This document shows, piece by piece, positions 33,466 through 41,082 of a DNA stretch of 42,364 bases (its first letter is position 1; each line of letters starts with the position of its first letter). Both the position numbers and the translations under genes were made by a program. This DNA comes from a virus. Location of the stretch: positions 1-42,364 of the IMG/VR virus record IMGVR_UViG_3300037674_000157; one strand, 5' to 3'. The notes below the pieces were generated by a model. It had not been told where the DNA came from. It did no database searches and worked only from the letters and a program-made list of their open reading frames with translations.

Positions 33466-34928
33466 TATTCTCTCCTAATTGTTAATTTTTCATCTACTAG
33501 TCCTAGTGCTAGTCCTCTTATGCTTTTGGCAATTAAAGGTTTAGGATTATACCCTGCGGGCCACCTTCTCTTGCCTCTGTTCTCAAATGTTTCATAAGGG
33601 TCTAATCTGTATGAGTATTTTACCATTAGTGTCTGTGCTGCGGGTAAAATTTGTGTTACTTCTGCGGAATTTGAGAATCTTCCTGTCCTATTATTAAGAG
33701 TAGAAGCACTTCCCATGTTTCTTCTAACTTCTGCAGGTAATCGAGCATTTATTGCTCTTTTTACCTTTAGTAACCCTCTTATCTTTTGAGCAAAATCTTC
33801 TGGAGTTTGCCCTGATCCACCTTCTGTTTGTTTTCCTGGTCTTGCACTTTTTGGTAATCCTGCAGCCATTGCTGAGTCTAACCCAAAACTTGCTTTTCCA
33901 TTACTGCCCTTATATTTCTCTTCTTTACTAGCTGTTCTTGAACCGCTTCTAGCTTTTATAGGCTTTTTATATTTAGATAGATTTTTTGCTCTTTTCTTCT
34001 TATAGGCTCGTTTCTTTAAAGGAGTATTAACTATCATGTCTCCAACTATATTTACCATAGAGGGAGAGCCTGTTTGATTAACAAAATCTTTAGCAGAAGG
34101 GGCTAAACTTTCTAAAAGATCATTTAAAGTTTTTACGACTTCTGCTTCTTTGTCGTCATCGTCTTTTTTCTTATCACCTTTATTCTTCTTAGAAGTCTCA
34201 AGAGTATACTGTTGTGTACCTATAAATTTAAGTTCTCCATTACTATACTTAACTACTTGTTTACTAGTATCACTAAGTCCTAATGTGAGAAGTGAATCTC
34301 GAGTTTTTATAAAGTCTGCTTTAACAGCTGGAGATAGTTGATCTAGCTCTAATACTCCTTCTATGATACCAGCGGCTGCAGATGCTCTACCTGCAGAACC
34401 TAAAGCTTTTACGTGACCAATATCAATTGGAGATCTTAAACCTCCACTTTTCTTTTTCGAGTAGCCTGTAAATAATGATTTATAAGTAGAACTCTTTGCT
34501 AAGCCTTGAAAAATCTTTGCGTTTACTTCTTTAAAAATCTTAAAATTATTTGAAGCACCCTGAGCTTTTTTACCTTTTCTTCCGGATTCCCCCTTTTCCA
34601 TAGTAAAGTTTAAAACTTGACCACTACTTCCATTCCTTGTAACTTTTACTGTTGATCCAGAATTTGTGAGAGTTCCTGTTGAAACTTTATTTACCCACTC
34701 CTTTTTTATATCTCTAGCTAAACTTATAAATAGTTTTCGCACTTCTTCAGGTGCGGCTGCTTTATTAGTATGTACCCACTGGTCATTAAACTGTTTTGAT
34801 ATTTCTGAAACATTTATTTCGCACTCGCATGCTCCTGTATTGTATAAATCTTCTAAGTCCCCTCTTACTGCTTTGTCGGCAGTTTTCCATAGTTCTTCTA
34901 ATCGTTTTTTCTGATCACCTGTTGCCAT
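33465..34928 (-). CDS. Conserved Lys-rich neck/tail-completion region protein
   Basis: A 487-residue basic protein whose ATG at 34928 overlaps the connector TAA (TAATG). The N-terminal third is helical and may bind other head-neck parts. The middle is Lys/Arg-rich (about 265-275 KKNKGDKKKDDDD and 305-330 LKKRAYKKKRAKNLSKYKKP), so it may touch DNA. The C-terminal 90 residues contain NNRTGRFSNSAEVTQILPA and SYRLDPYETFENRGKRRWP and end with KLTIRRE. I remember this end as a conserved protein in the same slot of marine phages, between connector and tail terminator. A head-closure or neck role is inferred from this position. No enzymatic motif was seen. Confidence 0.6.
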   Translation of the reverse strand: MATGDQKKRLEELWKTADKAVRGDLEDLYNTGACECEINVSEISKQFNDQWVHTNKAAAPEEVRKLFISLARDIKKEWVNKVSTGTLTNSGSTVKVTRNGSSGQVLNFTMEKGESGRKGKKAQGASNNFKIFKEVNAKIFQGLAKSSTYKSLFTGYSKKKSGGLRSPIDIGHVKALGSAGRASAAAGIIEGVLELDQLSPAVKADFIKTRDSLLTLGLSDTSKQVVKYSNGELKFIGTQQYTLETSKKNKGDKKKDDDDKEAEVVKTLNDLLESLAPSAKDFVNQTGSPSMVNIVGDMIVNTPLKKRAYKKKRAKNLSKYKKPIKARSGSRTASKEEKYKGSNGKASFGLDSAMAAGLPKSARPGKQTEGGSGQTPEDFAQKIRGLLKVKRAINARLPAEVRRNMGSASTLNNRTGRFSNSAEVTQILPAAQTLMVKYSYRLDPYETFENRGKRRWPAGYNPKPLIAKSIRGLALGLVDEKLTIRRE

Positions 34929-35539
34929 TAGTTATAAACTTTGTACATATCTAGTACTCGTTTAATATGGTCTGGAAATCCAGAACTATTAGGGACACTA
35001 CTAGAACCTGGGTTTTCTATTGTTGCTCCTGCAACACTCATTCTTTCCCTGCTTTCATCTTTTAAGTAGTACTTAATCAAATCAAATACTGCTAATTTTA
35101 AATCTTCAGGTGTAGCACTATACCCTGCGGTATAAACTACTTTTACTGCTTTTCTTCCTTTTGGAAAAGATTTGTCCACATTTTCATTAGTGCGAACTAT
35201 ACTATCTGTAAGATTATCAACAACATATTCATATTTACCACTGCTATCGGAATTTTCCTTAATGAGGGTAACATATGCATCTGCCTGTGAATCTCTTTCT
35301 GAAACTGAAGTTACCGCATTAATCGGTCCTTCATCTAACATAACTCTAGTAGTTACATTATCTTTAACATCAAAGTATTCTGTTTTGGCGCTTGAATAAT
35401 TATCAATAAAGTTAGTGCCACAATAGTTTTTAACTAATTGACTAACTGAATCGATTATTACATTAATACGGGCATCTTGTTGAACGCCAGTTAAACCTTG
35501 AAAGTCTTTGTATTGCTGTAATGTTATTAAATCTGCCAT
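34928..35539 (-). CDS. Head-tail connector (HK97 gp6-like)
   Basis: I start at the ATG at 35539 (MADLITLQQY, 203 residues). A longer TTG frame would run through the terminator hairpin. There is no clear ribosome site before this ATG; an AT-rich stretch and the T-tract lie there. The protein opens with the typical connector pattern: LQQYKDFQGLTGVQQDARINVIIDSVSQLVKNYCG. A beta hairpin follows (EYFDVKDNVTTRVMLDEGPI), and late on VVYTAGYSATPEDLKLAVFDLIKYYLKDES, the classic end helix of HK97 gp6/Phage_connect proteins. In HK97-like phages it forms the ring under the portal. Position agrees. Expression past the terminator must rely on read-through or on the upstream promoter being leaky. Confidence 0.88.
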   Translation of the reverse strand: MADLITLQQYKDFQGLTGVQQDARINVIIDSVSQLVKNYCGTNFIDNYSSAKTEYFDVKDNVTTRVMLDEGPINAVTSVSERDSQADAYVTLIKENSDSSGKYEYVVDNLTDSIVRTNENVDKSFPKGRKAVKVVYTAGYSATPEDLKLAVFDLIKYYLKDESRERMSVAGATIENPGSSSVPNSSGFPDHIKRVLDMYKVYN

Positions 35540-35548
35540 AATTATTTT

Positions 35549-35582
35549 AAAAAAATATAGGAGGGAACTCGAGATTCCCTCC
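35549..35582 (-). terminator. Rho-independent terminator after the capsid gene
   Basis: On the minus strand GGAGGGAA (35582-35575) and TTCCCTCC (35567-35560) form a perfect 8-bp GC-rich stem with a 7-base loop. Then comes TATA and seven T residues (35555-35549). It begins 19 bases after the stop codon of the capsid ORF (35601) and ends 10 bases before the ATG of the connector gene. This is a textbook intrinsic terminator in the direction of transcription. Confidence 0.93.
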
Positions 35583-35600
35583 AAATATTCGCATTAGCTA

Positions 35601-37040
35601 TTAACTAGCTTTGTACTGAAGTGCCCAAGCTGAAGTGGAAGCATCGATCATATCGGTGAATCCAAGTCTTTGAGAAGCAACAAGTACTCGTCTCTGATTA
35701 GCTACTTCGTAGTCAGATTCGATTGTCATTCCTCTTAGTCGAGGCATTACATAGTTCTTCGCATATACCGCTATGGCATAAAACTTAGCAACTGCTGGTG
35801 TTGCAAATTCATCACAAACTATGACTTTAGAGCCAAAGACTGATCCGATTTCGCCACGTAGTTTAGTAGCTACGTCGCCAACTAGGTTAACATCTTGGAA
35901 TTCTGCATCTTGCAATAAGCTGTAGTACTCTGTAGAGTTAACGATATACGTAACGTCTGCAGGGTTCATTCCATATTTACCCATATTCTTTCTAGCAGCT
36001 AACAAATGTAGTGCTGTTAAAGATTCAGAAGCAAATGCAGTTGCGGATTGAGTTTTGTTAGATCCAGCCATTGTAACTAGTCCTTCAAATGTCGCTCCAC
36101 TTGTGCCGTAAACGCCGTCTGCGTGGTTACCCACTAACAGTGCATTTTCAACACCTCTTGCGTGTGCTCTTACGATTGATTCTCTGATCAAAGGTAGAAT
36201 TGGCAAGATTGCGTCTTCTTCTGTCTCATTACCTAAGTAAGATTGAGAAATAAGTTTTTTAGTTGAAAGAGTTCTTTCAGTTAAGTCGATACCTGACATA
36301 GTTCCGTCATAAGTATCACCTCTTTCTTCCAAGTTACCATGTGGGCTTGAGCCCGTAGCTGTTTGGTTAGCTGTAAATTCAGCATACCCAGCATCTGGTA
36401 AGATTGGGATTATTTGTGTAGCTGACGCCATTTGGATTTCTCTAAATAACGGAGCTAGTACTAATTCTAGTTGAATATCCCTTTCGATATTAGTTGATAC
36501 TGTTTGTTCAAAATCAGCGGAAGAAACACCCACACCTGAATGTGCGTTAACTTTTTCCATTACTGATCTACCCAGTTTAGTATCGTAACCTTTACCTGTA
36601 GCAAGACCCATTACCCAAGCGTCATCAATGTCGCTTTGGAAGGCTTTTTGCCAGTCAGAGTTATTCCTGTCACCAAAGATTCTTTTAGATTCACGAATTG
36701 CTTCGATTTCTTCTTTTTTATCTTTTAGTGCAGACTGAAGTTCATTGACAACTTTCTCTAAGTCTTCATGTTTTTCTGAAACACGTTTTTCAACGTCATT
36801 CATGAGCTGTTCAGCTCCAGACATTCCAACTTCGACTATTGTTCTAACTTTTTCTTGCTCAGCTTCTGTTTCAGCAGTTTCAACTTCTTGTTGAGCTGCT
36901 TTCTCTTCTGCGTCCGCAAGTTCCTTAGCTTTAGTTTCGGCTTGTTGCATTGCAATTTTAGCAGCAGTTGATTTCGCTACTTCTTCTGCAAAAGCTTTTA
37001 AGTCGATATTAGCTTCGGGAACTGTTTTGTCATTTGACAT
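35601..37040 (-). CDS. Nested start: scaffold-major capsid protein without protease
   Basis: Inside the long ORF the codon for Met191 (ATG at 37040-37038) is preceded by AGGAG at 37051-37047 with a 6-base spacer. This is the strongest site of the region and better than the site before the protease start. Initiation here would give a 479-residue protein beginning MSNDKTVPEA, made of the delta-like coiled coil (about residues 13-120) and the capsid fold. This is the normal length and layout of an HK97-type capsid precursor. It would let the phage make many capsid subunits and few protease fusions from one mRNA. Seen in sequence: the ATG and its site. Inferred: that it is used. Confidence 0.75.
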   Translation of the reverse strand: MSNDKTVPEANIDLKAFAEEVAKSTAAKIAMQQAETKAKELADAEEKAAQQEVETAETEAEQEKVRTIVEVGMSGAEQLMNDVEKRVSEKHEDLEKVVNELQSALKDKKEEIEAIRESKRIFGDRNNSDWQKAFQSDIDDAWVMGLATGKGYDTKLGRSVMEKVNAHSGVGVSSADFEQTVSTNIERDIQLELVLAPLFREIQMASATQIIPILPDAGYAEFTANQTATGSSPHGNLEERGDTYDGTMSGIDLTERTLSTKKLISQSYLGNETEEDAILPILPLIRESIVRAHARGVENALLVGNHADGVYGTSGATFEGLVTMAGSNKTQSATAFASESLTALHLLAARKNMGKYGMNPADVTYIVNSTEYYSLLQDAEFQDVNLVGDVATKLRGEIGSVFGSKVIVCDEFATPAVAKFYAIAVYAKNYVMPRLRGMTIESDYEVANQRRVLVASQRLGFTDMIDASTSAWALQYKAS

Positions 37041-37610
37041 ATTAGTCTCCTGTTTTGAGGTTTTACCCTCGGCTTGTGGCGCAGAAACGTTCTGAGCCTG
37101 ATTATTAAAGTGCGTTTTCCACTCGTCGTATTCTTCCATGCTGTCAAATGACTTCGCAACTGAGAACATAGCTCCCTGATTGCAAGGTACACTAACAACT
37201 GATACTTCGAATAGTTCGGCATCTTTTATTGTATATCCATCGGTTTCTGAGTTATAATCTGCATCCTTGACTCTGAAACCGACTGAAAAGGCTCCAAGAA
37301 CACCATCTTTAATAAGATCTTTTATTTCGCCTGCGGACTTAGAGACTTTAGCTCCAAGTTCGAGACCCTTATCTGTAACTTCCAGTGAAGTTGCACGACC
37401 TATAGGTTTATTATAATCATGATTAAATAAAATTATTGGATTAGTTTTATAATTTTCTAGTCCATTCTTTTTTATCCATGCATCATGGTTTATAACGTCT
37501 CCTGCTCGGTCAATCGCATTAGTAGATGCTAATCCTTTAATATTAACACTACCATCTTCGTCCTCGCCAAGAGTTTTGAAAGTATTAGTCCAATGAAAAA
37601 TTTTCTCCAT
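35601..37610 (-). CDS. Prohead protease - scaffold - major capsid protein in one open reading frame
   Basis: A 669-residue ORF from the ATG at 37610. Residues 1-150 are an HK97 prohead protease (S78 family): GLASTNAIDRAGDVI, ILFNHD with His64, GAFSVGF with Ser109, then LFEVSVVSVPCN. Residues about 160-200 are a linker. Residues 203-310 are a long charged coiled coil, equal to the HK97 delta (scaffold) domain. Residues about 320-669 are an HK97-type major capsid protein (LAPLFREIQMASATQIIPIL, FGSKVIVCDEF, LRGMTIESDYEVANQRRVLVASQRLGF). In HK97 protease and capsid are separate genes 4 and 5; here no stop lies between them. Met191 has its own AGGAG, so two products are likely. The terminator follows directly. 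Confidence 0.93.
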   Translation of the reverse strand: MEKIFHWTNTFKTLGEDEDGSVNIKGLASTNAIDRAGDVINHDAWIKKNGLENYKTNPIILFNHDYNKPIGRATSLEVTDKGLELGAKVSKSAGEIKDLIKDGVLGAFSVGFRVKDADYNSETDGYTIKDAELFEVSVVSVPCNQGAMFSVAKSFDSMEEYDEWKTHFNNQAQNVSAPQAEGKTSKQETNMSNDKTVPEANIDLKAFAEEVAKSTAAKIAMQQAETKAKELADAEEKAAQQEVETAETEAEQEKVRTIVEVGMSGAEQLMNDVEKRVSEKHEDLEKVVNELQSALKDKKEEIEAIRESKRIFGDRNNSDWQKAFQSDIDDAWVMGLATGKGYDTKLGRSVMEKVNAHSGVGVSSADFEQTVSTNIERDIQLELVLAPLFREIQMASATQIIPILPDAGYAEFTANQTATGSSPHGNLEERGDTYDGTMSGIDLTERTLSTKKLISQSYLGNETEEDAILPILPLIRESIVRAHARGVENALLVGNHADGVYGTSGATFEGLVTMAGSNKTQSATAFASESLTALHLLAARKNMGKYGMNPADVTYIVNSTEYYSLLQDAEFQDVNLVGDVATKLRGEIGSVFGSKVIVCDEFATPAVAKFYAIAVYAKNYVMPRLRGMTIESDYEVANQRRVLVASQRLGFTDMIDASTSAWALQYKAS
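37038..37051 (-). promoter_or_regulatory. Internal ribosome binding site and start codon for the capsid part
   Basis: AGGAG (37051-37047) plus ACTAAT then ATG (37040-37038), in frame with the long protease-capsid ORF. The site falls exactly in the linker between the protease and the scaffold coiled coil, which is where a separate capsid gene would begin in HK97-like phages. Confidence 0.8.
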
Positions 37611-37621
37611 ATGTACCTACC

Positions 37622-37912
37622 TTATTTCTTAGCTTTTTTGGGAGCTGCCTTTGCTGCTTTTGGAGCTGCTTTTACTTCAGCCTTAGGGGCTGGAGCAGGT
37701 GCTGCTTCAGAGTTAGCTTTGGCCCATTGGTCTGGAAAGTTGATTTTTAACATCTGAGTCATACGAGACCAAGACCCGAAAGGTCTTTTTGCCGCCATAA
37801 ATCTCATAGGTACATCTGCACCTAGAGCTTTATACTCTGAGGGTGTTAAAACTTTTCCTTGTTCAGCAAAAAAATTTGCTAATTGTTCAAGTACTGCTTT
37901 CTTGTTCGCCAT
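37622..37912 (-). CDS. Small basic protein with homing-endonuclease-associated-repeat-like motif
   Basis: I take the ATG at 37912 (MANKKAVLEQLANFF, 96 residues), with AGGA 9-12 bases before it. A GTG at 37945 is in the same frame but less likely. It overlaps the portal end by 26 bases. Residues 18-60 (VLTPSEYKALGADVPMRFMA to RPFGSWSRMTQML) fit the HNH_repeat/homing-endonuclease-associated pattern with its FGSW signature, a small DNA-binding unit. The last 30 residues are a Pro/Ala/Lys tail like histone H1. It may bind packaged DNA or help packaging or capsid assembly; position between portal and protease is otherwise unexplained. No nuclease residues are seen. Confidence 0.65.
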   Translation of the reverse strand: MANKKAVLEQLANFFAEQGKVLTPSEYKALGADVPMRFMAAKRPFGSWSRMTQMLKINFPDQWAKANSEAAPAPAPKAEVKAAPKAAKAAPKKAKK

Positions 37913-39116
37913 TATCCTGTTCCTCTTCTTGTGGTGGTCTCCCACCGTCTTCGGGGTTTGCTGCGCTACCCGCTATATTAGCTGGGACTCTCAAATCATC
38001 ATGTCCTTCTAAAGGTTCATGCCCCATTGCGTCTCTAGCTTCATTTGGTGTCATTATGCCTGTGTTGACTAGCGTTGCGTAATACGCCGCTTGGTCCCTT
38101 AACTCTGGTTGTAGTGCTGGAATATTTGAAACATTTTCAACAAGTTCAAATCCAAAGTATCTTTCAAAAGCATAAGCTATTTTTCTTACTATCGGGAGAA
38201 TTGTCTCTAGATAGTAAAGTCTGTGATTAGGTCTAATGTTTGCATTATTCCCACCATCTAGAAGTATAGGTGGAACACCCATAGCTTCTAAAATTATTTT
38301 CTCATTCGCGTTGATAGATGATTGAAAGTCTAGTTCTTTAAAATTAATTTTTGTTAAATCATCAACTTCAATTCCACCGTCTAAAATAAGTGGTCGTTTA
38401 CCGCCATTTAAAGGATTATACCTAGTAGCCCAGGCTTGCAGCATTCTTTCTTTGATTCTCTCGGAAAGAGTGTTAGGGCTTTTTAGAACTAATCCTGGAA
38501 CTGCTCCATTCTTGAAGAAGTTATCTTGAAACTTCCTCATGTTATCAAGTAGATACATGGTTCTATATGCTGGTTTTAGTCGAGGTACTCCTCGATAGAT
38601 CGATTTAAATGAGTTTTCTTTAATATGTATTATCTCTTTCGTTGAATAATCGACATGTCCTTCATATGTGAACTTCTCTATGTAAGTACTAGTATCAGAA
38701 TGGATAGTTACATTCTGTGCTGGAAGATGATATAAATGTCTTCCATCAAAATATACGAAAATATTACCATCTATTAGTAGATCAATTATAAGATTTCTCT
38801 TAAAAGTATTGATATCCTGAAATGGATTTGGTTCTTTATTAAGTAATAAATCAACACGAGTTTTTCGAACATTTTCTACTACTGGTGCTACTCCATTTAC
38901 TTTGTTGCTGACATCATATTTGATGTCCGCAGAATCGTCTACGATCATGTTTACAGCCCTATTAACTACTTCTAGTTCTTCATAAGCTGATCTATAATTA
39001 TCTTTGTTTTCTCGGGTATCTAATGTTAACCCTTCGTTTAAGGCTATAAATGACTGAGAAGGGTTTAACTTCTCGTCAGTTTGATTTCTACCTAAAAATC
39101 TGTCATACCATGCCAT
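37887..39116 (-). CDS. Portal protein (HK97 family)
   Basis: I start at the ATG at 39116 (MAWYDRFLGR, 409 residues), which has GAGAG upstream. A TTG at 39137 would add seven residues. It overlaps the HNH gene by 14 bases. Recognisable parts are EIIHIKENSFKSIYRGVPRL, then AYRTMYLLDNMRKFQDNFFKNGAVPGLVLKSP, the hallmark helix and strand of HK97-type portals, and LQPELRDQAAYYATLVNTGIMTPNEARDAMG near residues 330-370. The acidic tail (EEEQDNGEQESST) is usual. Twelve copies form the DNA channel at one capsid vertex, bind the terminase during packaging and the connector later. Size is normal for the family. Confidence 0.95.
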   Translation of the reverse strand: MAWYDRFLGRNQTDEKLNPSQSFIALNEGLTLDTRENKDNYRSAYEELEVVNRAVNMIVDDSADIKYDVSNKVNGVAPVVENVRKTRVDLLLNKEPNPFQDINTFKRNLIIDLLIDGNIFVYFDGRHLYHLPAQNVTIHSDTSTYIEKFTYEGHVDYSTKEIIHIKENSFKSIYRGVPRLKPAYRTMYLLDNMRKFQDNFFKNGAVPGLVLKSPNTLSERIKERMLQAWATRYNPLNGGKRPLILDGGIEVDDLTKINFKELDFQSSINANEKIILEAMGVPPILLDGGNNANIRPNHRLYYLETILPIVRKIAYAFERYFGFELVENVSNIPALQPELRDQAAYYATLVNTGIMTPNEARDAMGHEPLEGHDDLRVPANIAGSAANPEDGGRPPQEEEQDNGEQESST

Positions 39117-39474
39117 GTTTTTCTCTCTGTTTTCCAACCCATCGTTTTTGCTTAAGTGCAGTCACTAATCTTGGTCTCTTACCATAAATACTGTGGAGCC
39201 TTAAGTGGTGGGCTTTGCATAGTGTAGCAGCTTCATTGTAAATCTCATTGTTAAATTCATCAATAAATTTTTCTCGGACATTCATGATTTCATCGGCAGA
39301 AGTGATAGTAATTCTATTACTCCTCAGCCAACTTTCTAATAACTCAGTCATTCCGTAGAAATGGTGAAAGTCTAAATGTTCCGTCGCACCACAGATAAAG
39401 CACTGGGTGTCTTTCTTATATTTAGATTTCGCTTTGTCTCTAACGTACTTGACTAAATCTCGTTTTAAATCCAT
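39103..39474 (-). CDS. HNH endonuclease next to the terminase
   Basis: A 123-residue protein from the ATG at 39474 (AGGAATTT before it), the first gene after the promoter. It has the zinc pair Cys25-x2-Cys28, then LDFHHFYG (His37/His38), and CKAHHLRLH (Cys86, His89, His90), the HNH pattern with zinc ribbon. In HK97-like phages an HNH protein coded beside the terminase binds it and is needed for specific DNA cleavage in packaging. The spot between terminase and portal supports that role over a homing enzyme, although a free-standing homing nuclease cannot be fully ruled out. Lysine-rich ends may contact DNA. Confidence 0.9.
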   Translation of the reverse strand: MDLKRDLVKYVRDKAKSKYKKDTQCFICGATEHLDFHHFYGMTELLESWLRSNRITITSADEIMNVREKFIDEFNNEIYNEAATLCKAHHLRLHSIYGKRPRLVTALKQKRWVGKQREKHGMV

Positions 39475-39493
39475 AAATTCCTATTTATATAAA

Positions 39494-39522
39494 ATTATAC
39501 CAAAAATTCACCTTCATGTCAA
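39494..39522 (-). promoter_or_regulatory. Consensus sigma70-type promoter for the HNH-portal-capsid block
   Basis: Minus strand TTGACA (39522-39517), 17-base spacer, TATAAT (39499-39494), with TGG just before the -10 (extended -10). It lies in the 73-base gap between terminase and HNH genes, about 20 bases before the HNH start codon. The second half of the spacer (TTTTTGG) and the bases after the -10 (TT) are shared with the promoter at 14999-14971. Confidence 0.92.
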
Positions 39523-39547
39523 CATTTATTTTTTGGTAGGTCAAAAT

Positions 39548-40849
39548 CTAAAAAGTACTCGCTGTAGTCTCAAAAGTGTACAGCGCATATCTAATAGCGT
39601 CTGACATATGACTTGCCATATTATGTTTTGGCTTTTCTTTAAGTAAATTTGGGTTACTATCCCATTGATATTGGTCTACACATGATAAAGCTTGTTGACA
39701 TCGTTGGTCAATAATCAAATTATCATTGTCTATGATACCCGCTGTATGCCCAATTCCGTCTAGAATAGACTTTTTAGCATTAATTGTAGAAATATCGTAG
39801 TTTTGTGCAAAGTCAAACCTAGTTTGCTGTGCCGCTGAATCGATATAAATCCAATCAATGTTATATTTCTCTACTCTTTTCCGAATTTCGATAGCATGTT
39901 GTTCTGTAGTTCTTTCAGCGTCCATGTATTCATCTACAAGATAAAATTTTCGTTGATCCCAATCATATGCTATAACGCAGAAAGCTGTAGGATCTTTATA
40001 TCCTACGTCCAATCCTGCGAATACATCCATATTACTAGTATCTAACTGATTAAGGTCTGCGACACACTCTTCAAAATTAAAATTCCAAATTTGTCCCTCA
40101 TAAGTGTTAAAATCTGCCATGTATTCTTGGGCAAACTCCGCTTGGGACATTGATCTTTGTGCTTCTTTGATGTCCTCATCACTGAAGCGAGGGTTTTCAT
40201 GATAAGTGGCTCTTATTGAAGCCCAATCTTTAAATTCATCACTAAATCCTCTGTGATAAAAGTCAGCAAACCAATTATTTCTCCCTCTAGGAGTAGAAAT
40301 AAATACTGCTTTACTATTATCTTTATCTAATGTGGGACGAAGAGCCACATTAAAAGCATCCTTTCCATCAGCAAGTGCTGCTTCGTCAAAAATTATTAAA
40401 TCATATGATCTACCTACAGCAGAATCCACTTGATTTACTGAACCCATTCTTATTGTCGACCCATTTGACAATTCTATTACCTTATCTTTTGCGTTATCTT
40501 TTACCACTTCAAGATCAAAGTGCTTTATTAGCTGTCTTTGTAAATCAAAAGAAATTTGTGATAATGAGTAGTTGGGGGACATAATTAATATGCTGGAGCC
40601 TGGCACGAGTGAAACAAGTTGTCCGATGACATTTGTTATATACGTTTTTCCTTGCCGTCTAGATATAGCGGCGCATACAAATCTGTATTTTGGGTTGTTT
40701 AAGGCATTGATTAATGCCGTTTGAGCCGAATTAGGTTCTATACCTAATAAGTTCATATATTCATCTATAGGTAACTTTATAAATCTTTCAGCTGTACCGA
40801 AAGTCATAATATCTTCGCTAAGAATATCTTTTCTGCTAACATCGAGCAT
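39548..40849 (-). CDS. terL: Terminase large subunit
   Basis: A 433-residue protein starting at 40849, overlapping the upstream TAA (TAATG). N-terminal ATPase: Walker A-like AAISRRQGKT (residues 60-69), Walker B LIIFDE (151-156), and coupling motif ISTPRGR (184-190). C-terminal RNase H-like nuclease: Asp281 in FAGLDVGYKD, Asp337 in YIDSAAQ, and Asp417 in SDAIRYALY. Length is typical of the family. It drives DNA into the prohead through the portal and cuts concatemers. A 77-residue gene sits where a small subunit would be, and the HNH gene follows directly. The presence of the HNH partner hints at cos-type packaging, which is inference. Confidence 0.97.
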   Translation of the reverse strand: MLDVSRKDILSEDIMTFGTAERFIKLPIDEYMNLLGIEPNSAQTALINALNNPKYRFVCAAISRRQGKTYITNVIGQLVSLVPGSSILIMSPNYSLSQISFDLQRQLIKHFDLEVVKDNAKDKVIELSNGSTIRMGSVNQVDSAVGRSYDLIIFDEAALADGKDAFNVALRPTLDKDNSKAVFISTPRGRNNWFADFYHRGFSDEFKDWASIRATYHENPRFSDEDIKEAQRSMSQAEFAQEYMADFNTYEGQIWNFNFEECVADLNQLDTSNMDVFAGLDVGYKDPTAFCVIAYDWDQRKFYLVDEYMDAERTTEQHAIEIRKRVEKYNIDWIYIDSAAQQTRFDFAQNYDISTINAKKSILDGIGHTAGIIDNDNLIIDQRCQQALSCVDQYQWDSNPNLLKEKPKHNMASHMSDAIRYALYTFETTASTF

Positions 40850-41082
40850 TAGTGTATAGTTCTATTTAGTACAGTACCTATTTGGTGCTGATTAACAAAA
40901 TCATCTAGCACTCCTGCTGAGTCGCATACGTTCAAAAGATATAAATACCCCATACATATATTACTCATAACCTGATCAGGCTCAGATACGTGTCCGTCCT
41001 GTTCAGCTTTTTTGTTTAAGATAGACAAAGTCACGCTACAAGTAGCTGCAACCTCTTCTAACCAAACAGTTTTATCGTCCAT
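40849..41082 (-). CDS. Small protein directly before the large terminase, possible small terminase
   Basis: A 77-residue acidic protein, ATG at 41082 overlapping the upstream TAG/TAA region (CTAATG), its own TAA overlapping the terL ATG. It is mostly helical with the core VSEPDQVMSNICMGYLYLLNVCDSAGVLDDFV and three Cys. I see no helix-turn-helix that would make it a clear small terminase, and it is shorter than the usual 140-180 residues. The gene slot is the only support for that role. It may as well be an unrelated small conserved phage protein. The gene itself is well supported by its overlaps. Confidence 0.65.
   Translation of the reverse strand: MDDKTVWLEEVAATCSVTLSILNKKAEQDGHVSEPDQVMSNICMGYLYLLNVCDSAGVLDDFVNQHQIGTVLNRTIH

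Noticed and set aside
35540-35584. TTG start at 35584 for the connector gene
   Set aside because: It would translate through the terminator hairpin and T-tract; the ATG at 35539 begins with the conserved connector N-terminus.
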